Position numbers and translations under genes: made by a program. A DNA stretch of 64,000 nt from Bacillota bacterium (GTDB taxonomy: Bacteria > Bacillota > UBA4882 > UBA10575): contig DUOH01000026.1 in assembly GCA_012838955.1 (NCBI GenBank), forward strand, positions 42,876 through 106,875, given 5' to 3'. The notes below the pieces were generated by a model that had not been told where the DNA came from, searched no databases, and saw only the letters and a program-made list of their open reading frames with translations. This document shows positions 1 to 8,022 of this stretch, one piece after another (within the stretch, counting starts at the first letter, position 1; each line of letters begins with the position of its first letter).

Positions 1-1162
1 GATAGAGTTTCTCCGGTGTAATATCTTCGAAATCCTCATCCACCGCGATAAAATCATCTAGTTCAATACGGATATTCGTCATCCTGGCTAAAGGGAGATG
101 GTGACAGCTTTCCACGCGGCCGGCCCCGGTCACCTCTACCCCGGCGTCAGCGGCGGAGAATAGATCGGCCAGTCCGGCCCGGAGACGACCACCGTCTACA
201 ATCCGCACTTCCTGTCGGATGATGCCATTGGCGCTGATTGGTTGGAAAGAGTAGTCTCCTTCTACCGGCCCGTCAATAATGGAAAGAAAGTCGGCAGCTA
301 CTTCCATCCCCAAGCGCATTTGACCGTTCAGGCCCAGGATAGAGCTTTCCATGCCATCGGTCTCCGCAGCGTGCCCGAAGGCTTCATGGGCCAGCCCCTT
401 GGCCAAAGCATAATCAATTACCAACTTATATGATCCGCTCTTCACCGTGCCAGCGTTGAGCAGAGCCAAAGCTAACTTGGCGGCTTGTACTGATTTCTTC
501 ATCAGTTTGGCGGAATTGTCCTCATCCACCAAAACAGAGAGGTCGGAGCCTGGAAGGTTACTGTAGGTGGTAGTGGTCTTTCCTCCCTCCTTCGCCGCAA
601 AAGAGTTAAAAATGAACGAGCGCGGAGTCATAAAAGAGGTGTCTGTTCCGTCCTGCCGGGCGATCCTCCATTCTTCATCCACCACTCTAAAGACGGTCCG
701 TACGGAAAGCCTGGGATCAATGGCGGATAACTCTTTATTCATTCTGATCAATCTCTCTTCTATTGTGTTCAAGGATAAGCTGCCGTATGGATGCTTCAGA
801 CTGAGCAACCGCCGCTCCTGATGGGGTGAGAGGCCGAATACCGCTCGGTTCTTCTCACCGGCCACCTCTTTTACTTTATCCGCTAAGCACACGGCTTGGC
901 GCAGCAAGGTCCGGACCTCTTCCGGATTAACCCGGTCCGAGGAGGCAAACCCGCTATACCCGTCGGCGCTGAACACCTGAATCCCCATCCCCCGCAAGGA
1001 GGTAGTGGCGATCTCTTCGGTTACACCGTTGTTGATATTTACCATGGCTTCTTTTTTATCCTGAATGCGTAAGATAAAACCGATTCCCATCTGTTCAGCC
1101 AGATCCTTGGCTGCCTCTACCACGCTTTGAAGAGCGTCGACCCGTAGTTTTCCCTCTGTCAT
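1..1162 (-). CDS. tldD: TldD-type metalloprotease (3' end cut by window edge)
   Basis: Reading the minus strand from an ATG at 1162 gives 387 open codons running off the left edge, so the C-terminus is missing. An AAGGAG site lies about 8 nt upstream of the ATG. The zinc-peptidase motif HEAFGH (H-E-x3-H) at residues 259-264 is what separates the TldD subunit from its partner PmbA/TldE, which lacks it. TldD/PmbA proteases act in the cytosol on unfolded or modified peptides, for example maturing microcin B17 and degrading CcdA in enterobacteria. No PmbA partner is visible, but one would be expected beyond the left edge. The family is firm; the substrate here is unknown. Confidence 0.9.
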   Translation of the reverse strand, partial: MTEGKLRVDALQSVVEAAKDLAEQMGIGFILRIQDKKEAMVNINNGVTEEIATTSLRGMGIQVFSADGYSGFASSDRVNPEEVRTLLRQAVCLADKVKEVAGEKNRAVFGLSPHQERRLLSLKHPYGSLSLNTIEERLIRMNKELSAIDPRLSVRTVFRVVDEEWRIARQDGTDTSFMTPRSFIFNSFAAKEGGKTTTTYSNLPGSDLSVLVDEDNSAKLMKKSVQAAKLALALLNAGTVKSGSYKLVIDYALAKGLAHEAFGHAAETDGMESSILGLNGQMRLGMEVAADFLSIIDGPVEGDYSFQPISANGIIRQEVRIVDGGRLRAGLADLFSAADAGVEVTGAGRVESCHHLPLARMTNIRIELDDFIAVDEDFEDITPEKLY

Positions 1163-1529
1163 CAACCTACTCCTTTCTGCTCACCTTGATTGCACTATTG
1201 AACGCTTTGCTACTTTGATCCCGTCCCTCCGTATCTTGTTTTTATTTTGAAAAAGATCTAAAATTAAGGCGCTGATCGTTTATTCTACCCAAAAAATTCC
1301 GGATAAAATATCCTGCCTTCTCCTCTGCTCCGGACAACCGGAACCACGGCAAGACAGTCTTACCCTTCCTGCCCTGTTCAACTGGAGAATTTACTTTTAC
1401 TGTCAGGCTTTACTAATGTTACTGGCAGGAAAGTATAATTAGCTTCGAGAATATGTTGTAGAGAAGTATGTGGTTGAGAAATAATAGACTTAATTCGATA
1501 AAACCGCTATTTTACGGGGGTTCTATTTT
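1163..1529. other. Intergenic divergent promoter region, no gene seen
   Basis: This 367-nt AT-rich stretch separates the divergent tldD and the flippase-like gene. I see no convincing ORF or strong hairpin. A GGGGG ribosome binding site at about 1516-1520 serves the plus-strand gene. A weak sigma-A-like pair (TTGAGA, 17 nt, GATAAA) sits near 1473-1501. Confidence 0.4.
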
Positions 1530-2624
1530 ATGAGTTCAGTAAACCAAGCAAAACTGCAGAAAAAGACCCTTCCGGTCTTGGTGAAGAAGGGCTTAGCTCT
1601 GACCGCAACTATCAGTCTATTAACTATGGTTTGCTTGTTTCTCTTCTCCTCTTCCTCTGATACGACAAATACCTGGAAGAGTTTGCTTTCCTTCCGCAAA
1701 GAACATTTACTTTTACTGATGGCTATTACTATTCTATCCTGGTTGATTGAAGGCTTGCGGATTAAAATGATCACTAAGGTTCTGGAGGAAGACATCCGCC
1801 TCATTGATATACTCCGCATCAACCTGGCTACCTTGTTTTCAGGCAATGTGACGCCATTTACTTCCGGAGGCTTGCCCACCCAGGTCTATCTTCTTCACCA
1901 AAAAGGCATGTCTGTAGGGAAGGCTACGGCGGTAGCTACCATCCGTATTACCTTCTCCAATCTTTTCTTCGCCATTGGCGGTCCTTTGCTCCTTTTCTTT
2001 TTTCGTCATCAGATCCTGAATAGATTAGAGTTGACTTATTTATCCGGAATAATTAATTATATTCTTTTTCTCGCCGCCTTCTTCTCCCTATTACTGATTT
2101 TATTTCTTTGGAAACCAACAAAAGGCGGAATCATCGTGCATAAGTTCTTTCAGTTAACCTCCATCCGGAGAATACTTGGTGGAAAAACGGACGCCATCTG
2201 TCAAAGAGTCCTGCAGGAACTGGAGGAGTTCCATTCCTGTCTGACCATTTTAAGAAAGAATATTCCGCACATGATCATGATTATCAGTCTAACCGTCCTG
2301 TACTGGGCTGCTTTCTTCTGTATTGCCCCGGCGGTGCTGATGGGTTATGGTGTACGGATCATCCTGGGAAATGTGATCCAAATTGTGCTTCTCCAATTTA
2401 TCATCATCTTCCTCATTTCCTTCCTCCCCATCCCCGGAGGAAGCGGCCTCGCCGAGATGGGCCTGTATTCGGTTTTCGCCATCTATTTACCAAAACACCT
2501 CCTGGCCATCGCCGTTATGATCTGGCGCTTTATTAGTTATCATCTTAATACGTTAGTGGGAGGAGTCTTCTTTCTACGGATGCTGTTCAGCAAGGAAAAG
2601 AAAGAGGCGGATCTTCCAGGGTAA
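1530..2624 (+). CDS. Lysylphosphatidylglycerol synthase TM-region / UPF0104 flippase-like membrane protein
   Basis: A 364-aa polytopic membrane protein with hydrophobic segments from about residue 20 to the C-terminus. The conserved UPF0104 block is present (about residues 100-130, SGNVTPFTSGG then LPTQVYLLHQKG). The family matches the N-terminal flippase half of MprF, but there is no C-terminal aminoacyl-transferase domain, so it is not a full lysyl-PG synthase. Transport or flipping of a lipid or lipid-linked substrate is an inference from the family. The last 38 nt overlap the 3' end of rbgA convergently. Confidence 0.8.
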   Translation: MSSVNQAKLQKKTLPVLVKKGLALTATISLLTMVCLFLFSSSSDTTNTWKSLLSFRKEHLLLLMAITILSWLIEGLRIKMITKVLEEDIRLIDILRINLATLFSGNVTPFTSGGLPTQVYLLHQKGMSVGKATAVATIRITFSNLFFAIGGPLLLFFFRHQILNRLELTYLSGIINYILFLAAFFSLLLILFLWKPTKGGIIVHKFFQLTSIRRILGGKTDAICQRVLQELEEFHSCLTILRKNIPHMIMIISLTVLYWAAFFCIAPAVLMGYGVRIILGNVIQIVLLQFIIIFLISFLPIPGGSGLAEMGLYSVFAIYLPKHLLAIAVMIWRFISYHLNTLVGGVFFLRMLFSKEKKEADLPG

Positions 2625-3432
2625 AGCGGCCCAGGGCCCCGGAACGAAAATCATTCCATAGCAGATTGGCTGCGCGCAACGAATCTACTTGTCCGCCCTT
2701 TACTAAACAACCTCTTTTTCTGCCAATCGCCTCCAGAACCTGTTCTGCCCGGTCCAAGTCGCTTAGGCCATATACCTCCTTTAGACGGGATGGATACTCC
2801 TCCGTCAGCATCTGAATCAATCTGAGGGCCAACTCTTCCGGCTGGAGGATCTCCGGCTTGATCGTTCCGGTAAAGGCCAAAAGCCAACCGGTCATGTCAT
2901 CCTCAATCTTAGGCCACAGGAGCCCGGGGGTATCCAAAACCTCCCAGCGTCCTTTCTTCACCCATTGCCGTCCTTTAGTCACACCGGGTTTATTCCCGAC
3001 CTGAGCCGCGTTTCTCCTCACTAATCTGTTGAGCACAGAAGACTTTCCGACATTCGGTACACCCACTACGCAGATCCGTAGCTGCCGACTTTTCCGCCCG
3101 CGCATCCGGCCCAAGGCGGCAGCGACTTCCTCAAAGACCTGATACAACTGGGATAGTCCCTCCCCGGTCTTGGCGTTAAAAGGTAAAACTCTTTGCTGCC
3201 GTGAACTGTAATAAGTAACCCAAGCCGCAACCTTTTCCGTCTCTGCCAGATCCGCCTTGTTCAGCAGCAAGACCCGGGGCTTATCTCCTAAAACTTTGTC
3301 TAAATCCGGATTCCGGCTGCTCTTAGGGAGACGGGCGTCGGCTACTTCTACCGCTAAATTGATTAAGGGCAGGATCTCCTTTAACTCCCGCCTACTCTTT
3401 GCCATATGTCCGGGATACCATTGAATCTCCAT
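2587..3432 (-). CDS. rbgA: Ribosome biogenesis GTPase RbgA (YlqF)
   Basis: 281 aa. The reading frame stays open further upstream, but the start is placed at the ATG at 3432 because a GGAGG site sits 6 nt upstream and the family begins with the conserved M-x-I-Q-W-Y-P-G-H-M block. It is a circularly permuted GTPase: G4 NKAD (58-61) comes before the P-loop GVPNVGKSS (124-132) and the G3 DTPG (167-170). RbgA acts late in 50S subunit assembly and its GTPase is activated by the ribosome. It follows xerD on the same strand, with a terminator-like hairpin between them. Confidence 0.95.
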   Translation of the reverse strand: MEIQWYPGHMAKSRRELKEILPLINLAVEVADARLPKSSRNPDLDKVLGDKPRVLLLNKADLAETEKVAAWVTYYSSRQQRVLPFNAKTGEGLSQLYQVFEEVAAALGRMRGRKSRQLRICVVGVPNVGKSSVLNRLVRRNAAQVGNKPGVTKGRQWVKKGRWEVLDTPGLLWPKIEDDMTGWLLAFTGTIKPEILQPEELALRLIQMLTEEYPSRLKEVYGLSDLDRAEQVLEAIGRKRGCLVKGGQVDSLRAANLLWNDFRSGALGRFTLEDPPLSFPC

Positions 3433-3553
3433 GCTTACCTCCAGATTACATCCTTCCACACTGTGGTTTGTTAGAATTTGTTTCCCTATTAGTCTGCTCA
3501 TTCCTGCCAAGAACGACAATTTACAGAACACAAATGATCTTCTATATAAATAA

Positions 3554-3596
3554 AGTTCCTCCCGACATGCGTAGAGAAACGTTAAGCGGGAGGACT
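3554..3596. terminator. Bidirectional hairpin terminator between xerD and rbgA
   Basis: The arms AGTTCCTCCCG (3554-3564) and CGGGAGGACT (3587-3596) pair with one bulge around a 22-nt loop. T7 follows on the plus strand. On the minus strand TTATTTATAT follows, as expected for termination after xerD. Confidence 0.6.
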
Positions 3597-3631
3597 TTTT
3601 TTCATCGCCAAAGGACCACTCTATTTTACCA

Positions 3632-4531
3632 TTAAGCCCGGGGATGAGCTTTATCATAGACTTCCTTCAATCTACCCCTGGTCAGATGGGTATAAATCTG
3701 AGTAGTAGAAATATCAACATGACCGAGCATCTCTTGGACCGCACGCAGGTCGGCGCCGTTCTCCAGCAGATGGGTGGCGAAAGAATGCCGTAGCGTATGA
3801 GGGGTGATCCGGTCGGCAATGCCAAGCTTTTCCGCGTATTTCTTAATAATCTTCCAAAATCCCTGCCTGGTTAGGCCACGGCCATGGTGATTTAAGAAGA
3901 GGGTTTCTTCACCGGGTGTTGCCGCCAGAAATTTACGGGCGTGATTCAAATAAAACTGTAGATATTTTACGGCTACAGAACCTAAGGGGATGATCCGTTC
4001 CTTGGATCCTTTCCCCAGACAGCGTATATATCCTTCTTCCAAATTCAAATCAGTCAACCGCAAAGAAACCAGCTCAGAGACGCGTAAACCGGTGGCGTAT
4101 AGCACTTCCAACATGGCGCGATCCCGAATCCCGGCCGGAGTCTTTAAATCCGGCTGTTCCAATAGTTTAAGGACGCTTTCTACAGAAAGAACCTTCGGCA
4201 ACCTTTTTTCTTGTTTCGGCGCCTCCAGGTTGGCAGTGGGGTCTTTCGGAATAATCATTTCCCTGGCTAAAAAATGATAAAAGCTTTTAATGGCCGCCAA
4301 GGAACGGGAGATCGTGGAAGTGGCCCGTCCTTTTGCTTGCAGGTTTAGAAGATATCCGGCCACCGTCGCCTGAGTGGTGGTGCTCAACTCTTCAGCGTTT
4401 TTCAGGCCCTTTTTCTCTTTGAGATAGGTTAGGTATTGGTTTAGATCTCTACCGTAGGATTCCAGGGTATTAGGAGCTAGTCCCCGTTCTACTGATAAAT
4501 AGTTGATAAAATTCTGTAAATAACTGTACAA
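3632..4531 (-). CDS. xerD: Tyrosine recombinase XerD
   Basis: 299 aa, the family's usual length. An N-terminal SAM-like core-binding domain (1-90) is followed by the catalytic domain with R150 (ATGLR), H245 and R248 (HTLRH), H271 (LGH) and the nucleophile Y280 (QIYTHL). XerD resolves chromosome dimers at dif together with XerC or XerH/CodV. Its place next to spoIIM and nudF matches the Bacillus ripX neighbourhood, which favours a chromosomal Xer over a phage integrase. Confidence 0.92.
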   Translation of the reverse strand: MYSYLQNFINYLSVERGLAPNTLESYGRDLNQYLTYLKEKKGLKNAEELSTTTQATVAGYLLNLQAKGRATSTISRSLAAIKSFYHFLAREMIIPKDPTANLEAPKQEKRLPKVLSVESVLKLLEQPDLKTPAGIRDRAMLEVLYATGLRVSELVSLRLTDLNLEEGYIRCLGKGSKERIIPLGSVAVKYLQFYLNHARKFLAATPGEETLFLNHHGRGLTRQGFWKIIKKYAEKLGIADRITPHTLRHSFATHLLENGADLRAVQEMLGHVDISTTQIYTHLTRGRLKEVYDKAHPRA

Positions 4532-4649
4532 AATGTGGTCAACTCCTCTTCCCTTTCTCTCATTTCAAGTAAATTTCGACACTTGTCTTTCAGATCCCTC
4601 TTTTCAAATGACGAGAAAGATTACCAATTCCGTATATGGCTGGTCTTTA

Positions 4650-5288
4650 CTAAAATAACCTGGCCACCCAATAAATGAAGAGCGGAGAAATAATTCCCTC
4701 CACCAATCCAGAGATCGTTAAGGTAAACAAGACGATCCCATTCAAGCCTAAACAACGGAAGAAATCCACTGAAATAGGCTGGGAAAGTTTACCCCAGCGG
4801 TTTTTGAGTAATTCTCCGGCAAAATCCATATTCGCTACGGCCCCCAAGATGATGGCCGGCACAAACAGAAGATAATGGGGTAAAATTGAGGTAATGCTGA
4901 ATAAGAAACCTTTTCCTGCCAGTTGTTGGAGGATAAATCCAACGGTAAATCCGAGAATATATCCTTTAGTAAAAATTAGAAAGAGAATAAGCGGTACCCC
5001 GATGACACTGATACCCAGAATTAAAAGGAAAAAAACGGTTTTTATATGTCCAAAGATGGCGTCTTTAGCCAGGGAGAGGTCGGAGATGGGACGTGTCTCT
5101 TGCTTGATTCCGGTAAAAAACACCTGCAAGTACTGGGTTAACTCCATCTTTTGCCCAGTGCCCAGACTATTCACAGACAGCGCGCCAAAGACTATGCCCA
5201 TAATAAAGAGTAAGACCACTAATAGAAATAGGAAGAACCTTTCCTGAATGTATTCGTAGACCAGATCACGCCAGTTCTGCCAGAACAA
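4650..5288 (-). CDS. spoIIM: Stage II sporulation protein M
   Basis: 212 aa with about five hydrophobic segments. The start is a TTG at 5288, behind an AAGGGGGTGG site with 6-7 nt spacing. SpoIIM forms the DMP complex with SpoIID and SpoIIP that thins septal peptidoglycan during forespore engulfment. The order nudF-spoIIM-xerD is conserved in Bacilli and Clostridia, which supports the assignment beyond fold alone. Confidence 0.9.
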   Translation of the reverse strand: MFWQNWRDLVYEYIQERFFLFLLVVLLFIMGIVFGALSVNSLGTGQKMELTQYLQVFFTGIKQETRPISDLSLAKDAIFGHIKTVFFLLILGISVIGVPLILFLIFTKGYILGFTVGFILQQLAGKGFLFSITSILPHYLLFVPAIILGAVANMDFAGELLKNRWGKLSQPISVDFFRCLGLNGIVLFTLTISGLVEGIISPLFIYWVARLF

Positions 5289-5421
5289 AAAACCACCCCC
5301 TTGTCCTTAACATAAATATGTTTTCCCAGGGGATGGTATGACAGGATTCTTGACCCTCGCGTGTGTGGCTCATTGTGCCCTTATGCCTCGTAATTCGGGT
5401 GGATGACGGTCCCCTATAACC

Positions 5422-5967
5422 CTATAACAAGCCCAGTTTTTCCGCTTTTAATATTGAAATGATGGTCTTCGCGTCCATAATCCTTCCCTGCGCAATCAAG
5501 GCCAGAAGCTCGGCCACGGAAAAAGTTTGAGTATTGATAAATTCATCTTCATCCGTACTGGCGGAACCCGCTTGCAGATCCTTGGCGACAAACAGATGAA
5601 TAACTTCATTGGTAAAAGCCGGAGTAGTATTAAACGCCCCGATTGGGATGAATTCTCCGCCAAAATAACCGGTTTCCTCCCGGAGCTCCCTCCGGGCACA
5701 CTCCAGCGGGGTTTCTCCGGGATCGAGCTTTCCGGCGGGTATCTCCAGAGTCTCGCGGCCAATGGGGTACCTATACTGTTTAACCATGATTATTCGCTGT
5801 TCTTCACCGGAGTCAAGCAAAGGGAGGACAGCTGCGGCGCCCGGGTGAAGAATCCACTCTCTGATACTCTCTTTCCCGTTAGGCAGGATTACCTCATCTT
5901 GGTATAGTTTTAGAAGGTTTCCGTCATAGACCAGACTGCTTGATCGCTTTCTTTCTAATAAATTCAT
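5422..5967 (-). CDS. nudF: ADP-ribose pyrophosphatase (Nudix hydrolase)
   Basis: 181 aa. The Nudix box G-x5-E-x7-R-E-x2-E-E-x-G is complete at residues 79-100 (G79, E85, R93-E94, E97-E98, G100). The beta-rich N-terminal ADPRase subdomain is also present. The enzyme hydrolyses ADP-ribose to AMP and ribose-5-phosphate. An AGGAGGATC site precedes the ATG. It is first in the likely nudF-spoIIM-xerD unit. The ADP-ribose specificity is inferred from family and neighbourhood. Confidence 0.88.
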   Translation of the reverse strand: MNLLERKRSSSLVYDGNLLKLYQDEVILPNGKESIREWILHPGAAAVLPLLDSGEEQRIIMVKQYRYPIGRETLEIPAGKLDPGETPLECARRELREETGYFGGEFIPIGAFNTTPAFTNEVIHLFVAKDLQAGSASTDEDEFINTQTFSVAELLALIAQGRIMDAKTIISILKAEKLGLL

Positions 5968-6008
5968 TCTGATCCTCCTCTTGTAAATCGTTCGCTAGTG
6001 AAGGAGAC

Positions 6009-7121
6009 TCACCACCGGAGATATCTGCTCAAGTCTCCTCCGGCCAAGGCCGCGCTGATGGCACCGGCTACACCCGCAGTATCAAAAAAAGCGGGATCCT
6101 CCCGGTATGAACGGCCCATGGAAGTAACTTCCACTCCCCAACTGGTCAAGTACTCTGCCAACGGTAGGACCGGCGCTAAATAAAAACGATGCCGCCCCTT
6201 TATACCGTCCGCGTTTAGCTGGGACCTTAAGACCTTAGTCTTTGCCTCATCCAATCTTGGTAAGGCCATCACCGTCCGGGCATGGGTCAGTTCTAAAACT
6301 GTCCTGGTCTGGTGACTGAGTCCCTGGTGCCGGGGACGGGGATCCCCAAAACTTATGCGGGGAACAGCTACGGGAATGCCACCCAATCTTTCCACGGCTT
6401 CCAAGATATATGCTTGTTCAATCCCGGTAAACCCGTATTTTGTTCCAGTACCGACAATACCCGGACCCATCGCCACTACAATCAGATCGGCGTCCCCTAC
6501 AGCTTTCGCAGCCGCCAAAGCGGAGTACACATTTACCGCCTCCAAGTCGCCGCCGAAGGCATGACCGCAAGTAATGGTCAGGTCTAATAAGTCACGGGCT
6601 TTCAGTTCTTTCACCAACCGGCTGAAGGCGATGGGCAAAGCGGCTCCGTCCGTCATAATATAGACGACTTTCGGTCTTCGGTTGTTGGTGCGGGCCCACT
6701 CCGCCCGGAAAGCCATGACCACCGGGGCAACCATACTGTGTAGCGTACCGACCGTCACCGGCAGGCCTTCTAATGAAGAAAAATCCGCCAGCGCCCGATG
6801 GTGAGGTGAAGATTCCTCCTCTACAGAAAGGACTTTCAGTTGCCAAGGGGTGTATCGCAGCTTCATAATATGACCCGGGCTTTGCGGATCCCGTTCTTCC
6901 CGCCCGATAACACCCATCACAAAATGATAACCTCCGGTCCCCAGCCCAAGGGAGACAGCTGTTGTATTCAACCACACCTCGTCATTCACCTCTGCCTTAC
7001 CGCTTAAGGCCGGAAAAGAAAGGGCTTTTTCCTTTCTTCCCTCAACTAAAACAACCAGCTCTTGCAAGGCGGAGCAGTCCCTTGTGATCTCGATTATTCT
7101 TCCTTTACGTACTCTAACCAT
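6009..7121 (-). CDS. DUF3866 family protein
   Basis: 370 aa, soluble, no signal peptide, preceded by a clear AGGAGG site. I recognise the DUF3866 pattern: an N-terminal beta-rich part (1-110) and a glycine-rich core with GTLHSMVAP, TDGAALPIAFS and VAMGPGIVGTGTKYGF blocks. The function is unknown to me. It sits immediately upstream of nudF (41-nt gap) on the same strand and may be cotranscribed with it. The conserved Gly-Pro-Gly blocks suggest a nucleotide or metabolite binding fold, which is inference only. Confidence 0.8.
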   Translation of the reverse strand: MVRVRKGRIIEITRDCSALQELVVLVEGRKEKALSFPALSGKAEVNDEVWLNTTAVSLGLGTGGYHFVMGVIGREERDPQSPGHIMKLRYTPWQLKVLSVEEESSPHHRALADFSSLEGLPVTVGTLHSMVAPVVMAFRAEWARTNNRRPKVVYIMTDGAALPIAFSRLVKELKARDLLDLTITCGHAFGGDLEAVNVYSALAAAKAVGDADLIVVAMGPGIVGTGTKYGFTGIEQAYILEAVERLGGIPVAVPRISFGDPRPRHQGLSHQTRTVLELTHARTVMALPRLDEAKTKVLRSQLNADGIKGRHRFYLAPVLPLAEYLTSWGVEVTSMGRSYREDPAFFDTAGVAGAISAALAGGDLSRYLRW

Positions 7122-7464
7122 CTTTTCCTCCTGTCCGCGTCGGTAAAATCAAGAGCACACGGCAGCCGAAGAGACTTATGCTCCACACGGGAGTCGACGC
7201 CGGACAGTATTATTCTTTATTTCTTCCAGAAAGCCTATACTCGAGTCTTTCCTTTCACCGGTCTCCACTTCGCAGGCGGATGCTCTTTTATTCTTCCTGC
7301 CGGAACCAAGCCATCCTCTCCGTCTCCATTCTCTTGGCGGCCTTGTTTCTTCTTCATTACAATCAAGTAATAATATACATTACGCTTATGAGACAGGTGC
7401 AACAAAATAGTAACATCTACCGTACGGCTTTCATAAGATATACTAGAGCTCAGGAAGGGGGGTA
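7122..7464. other. Divergent intergenic region upstream of the DUF3866 gene
   Basis: About 340 nt between the DUF3866 gene and a small plus-strand gene. I see no ORF with coding character. A possible -10 (TATACT, 7439-7444) points toward the small gene, but no good -35 accompanies it. Confidence 0.3.
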
Positions 7465-7470
7465 ATCACT

Positions 7471-7737
7471 ATAAAATTCCCACGACTGCCCGGATCCATC
7501 AGAGATGTCCTAAAACGCTTGGTTGATGATCATATCACCATTGTGCTGGCTTCCGGCGAAAAAGAAAATGTAAAAGTCGCCGCTGTGGTTGGCGATCTCT
7601 TAATCGCCACCTGTGACGGAAATAGACTAAAGTTTGTCGATATTAACTGTATCTGTGAAGTCTTGGCATCCTGCAGTGATTTTTTGGATGATGCTTTTGA
7701 CGATATACGAGATTATATAGACGACAGGAACTCCTAA
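7471..7737 (+). CDS. Small acidic protein of unknown function, start uncertain
   Basis: I do not recognise this gene. The canonical start is a TTG at 7519 (72 aa), which has no good ribosome binding site. The frame stays open upstream to a strong AGGAAGGGGGG site at 7453-7462 that fits ATA (7471) or ATC (7465), giving an 88-90 aa protein beginning I-K-F-P-R-L-P-G-S-I-R-D. The middle alternates beta-strand-like segments (ITIVLASG, VKVAAVVGDLLIATCDG, KFVDINCICEV), compatible with a small beta-barrel. The C-terminus is Asp-rich (DDAFDDIRDYIDD). It stands alone between divergent and convergent neighbours. Confidence 0.5.
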   Translation: MKFPRLPGSIRDVLKRLVDDHITIVLASGEKENVKVAAVVGDLLIATCDGNRLKFVDINCICEVLASCSDFLDDAFDDIRDYIDDRNS

Positions 7738-7922
7738 TGTAATTTTAGATAAGAAGCTACAGTAAATAAGAAATAAGGAGAGGTAGAGGCCAAGATATCC
7801 GGGGTAATTCATTTGAATGAAACAGTAATTCGGAACAAAGCGGCTATCAAAGGATAATAAGCGCAGATGCCATTCTTCTGACCTGCTTAAGCCGGAAGAC
7901 CCCAACTTGACGGTGGATAAAA

Positions 7923-7954
7923 AAGTAAGACTCCCGGTCCCGGGAGTCTTACTT
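7923..7954 (-). terminator. Rho-independent terminator of ppdK
   Basis: A perfect 15-bp stem (AAGTAAGACTCCCGG and its complement) with a 2-nt loop. On the minus strand it is followed by TTTTTT. It lies 69 nt past the ppdK stop. Confidence 0.85.
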
Positions 7955-8022
7955 CTACAAGTTTCAACACTTCCACGCCAGGTGATTGGTTCACTTAAAA
8001 CCTCCGAGGCGGTTGTCTTCCT

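Noticed and set aside
3632..4531. XerD considered as a phage or island integrase
   Set aside because: Full XerD length and motifs, the spoIIM-nudF neighbourhood, and no att-like repeats or phage genes around it.
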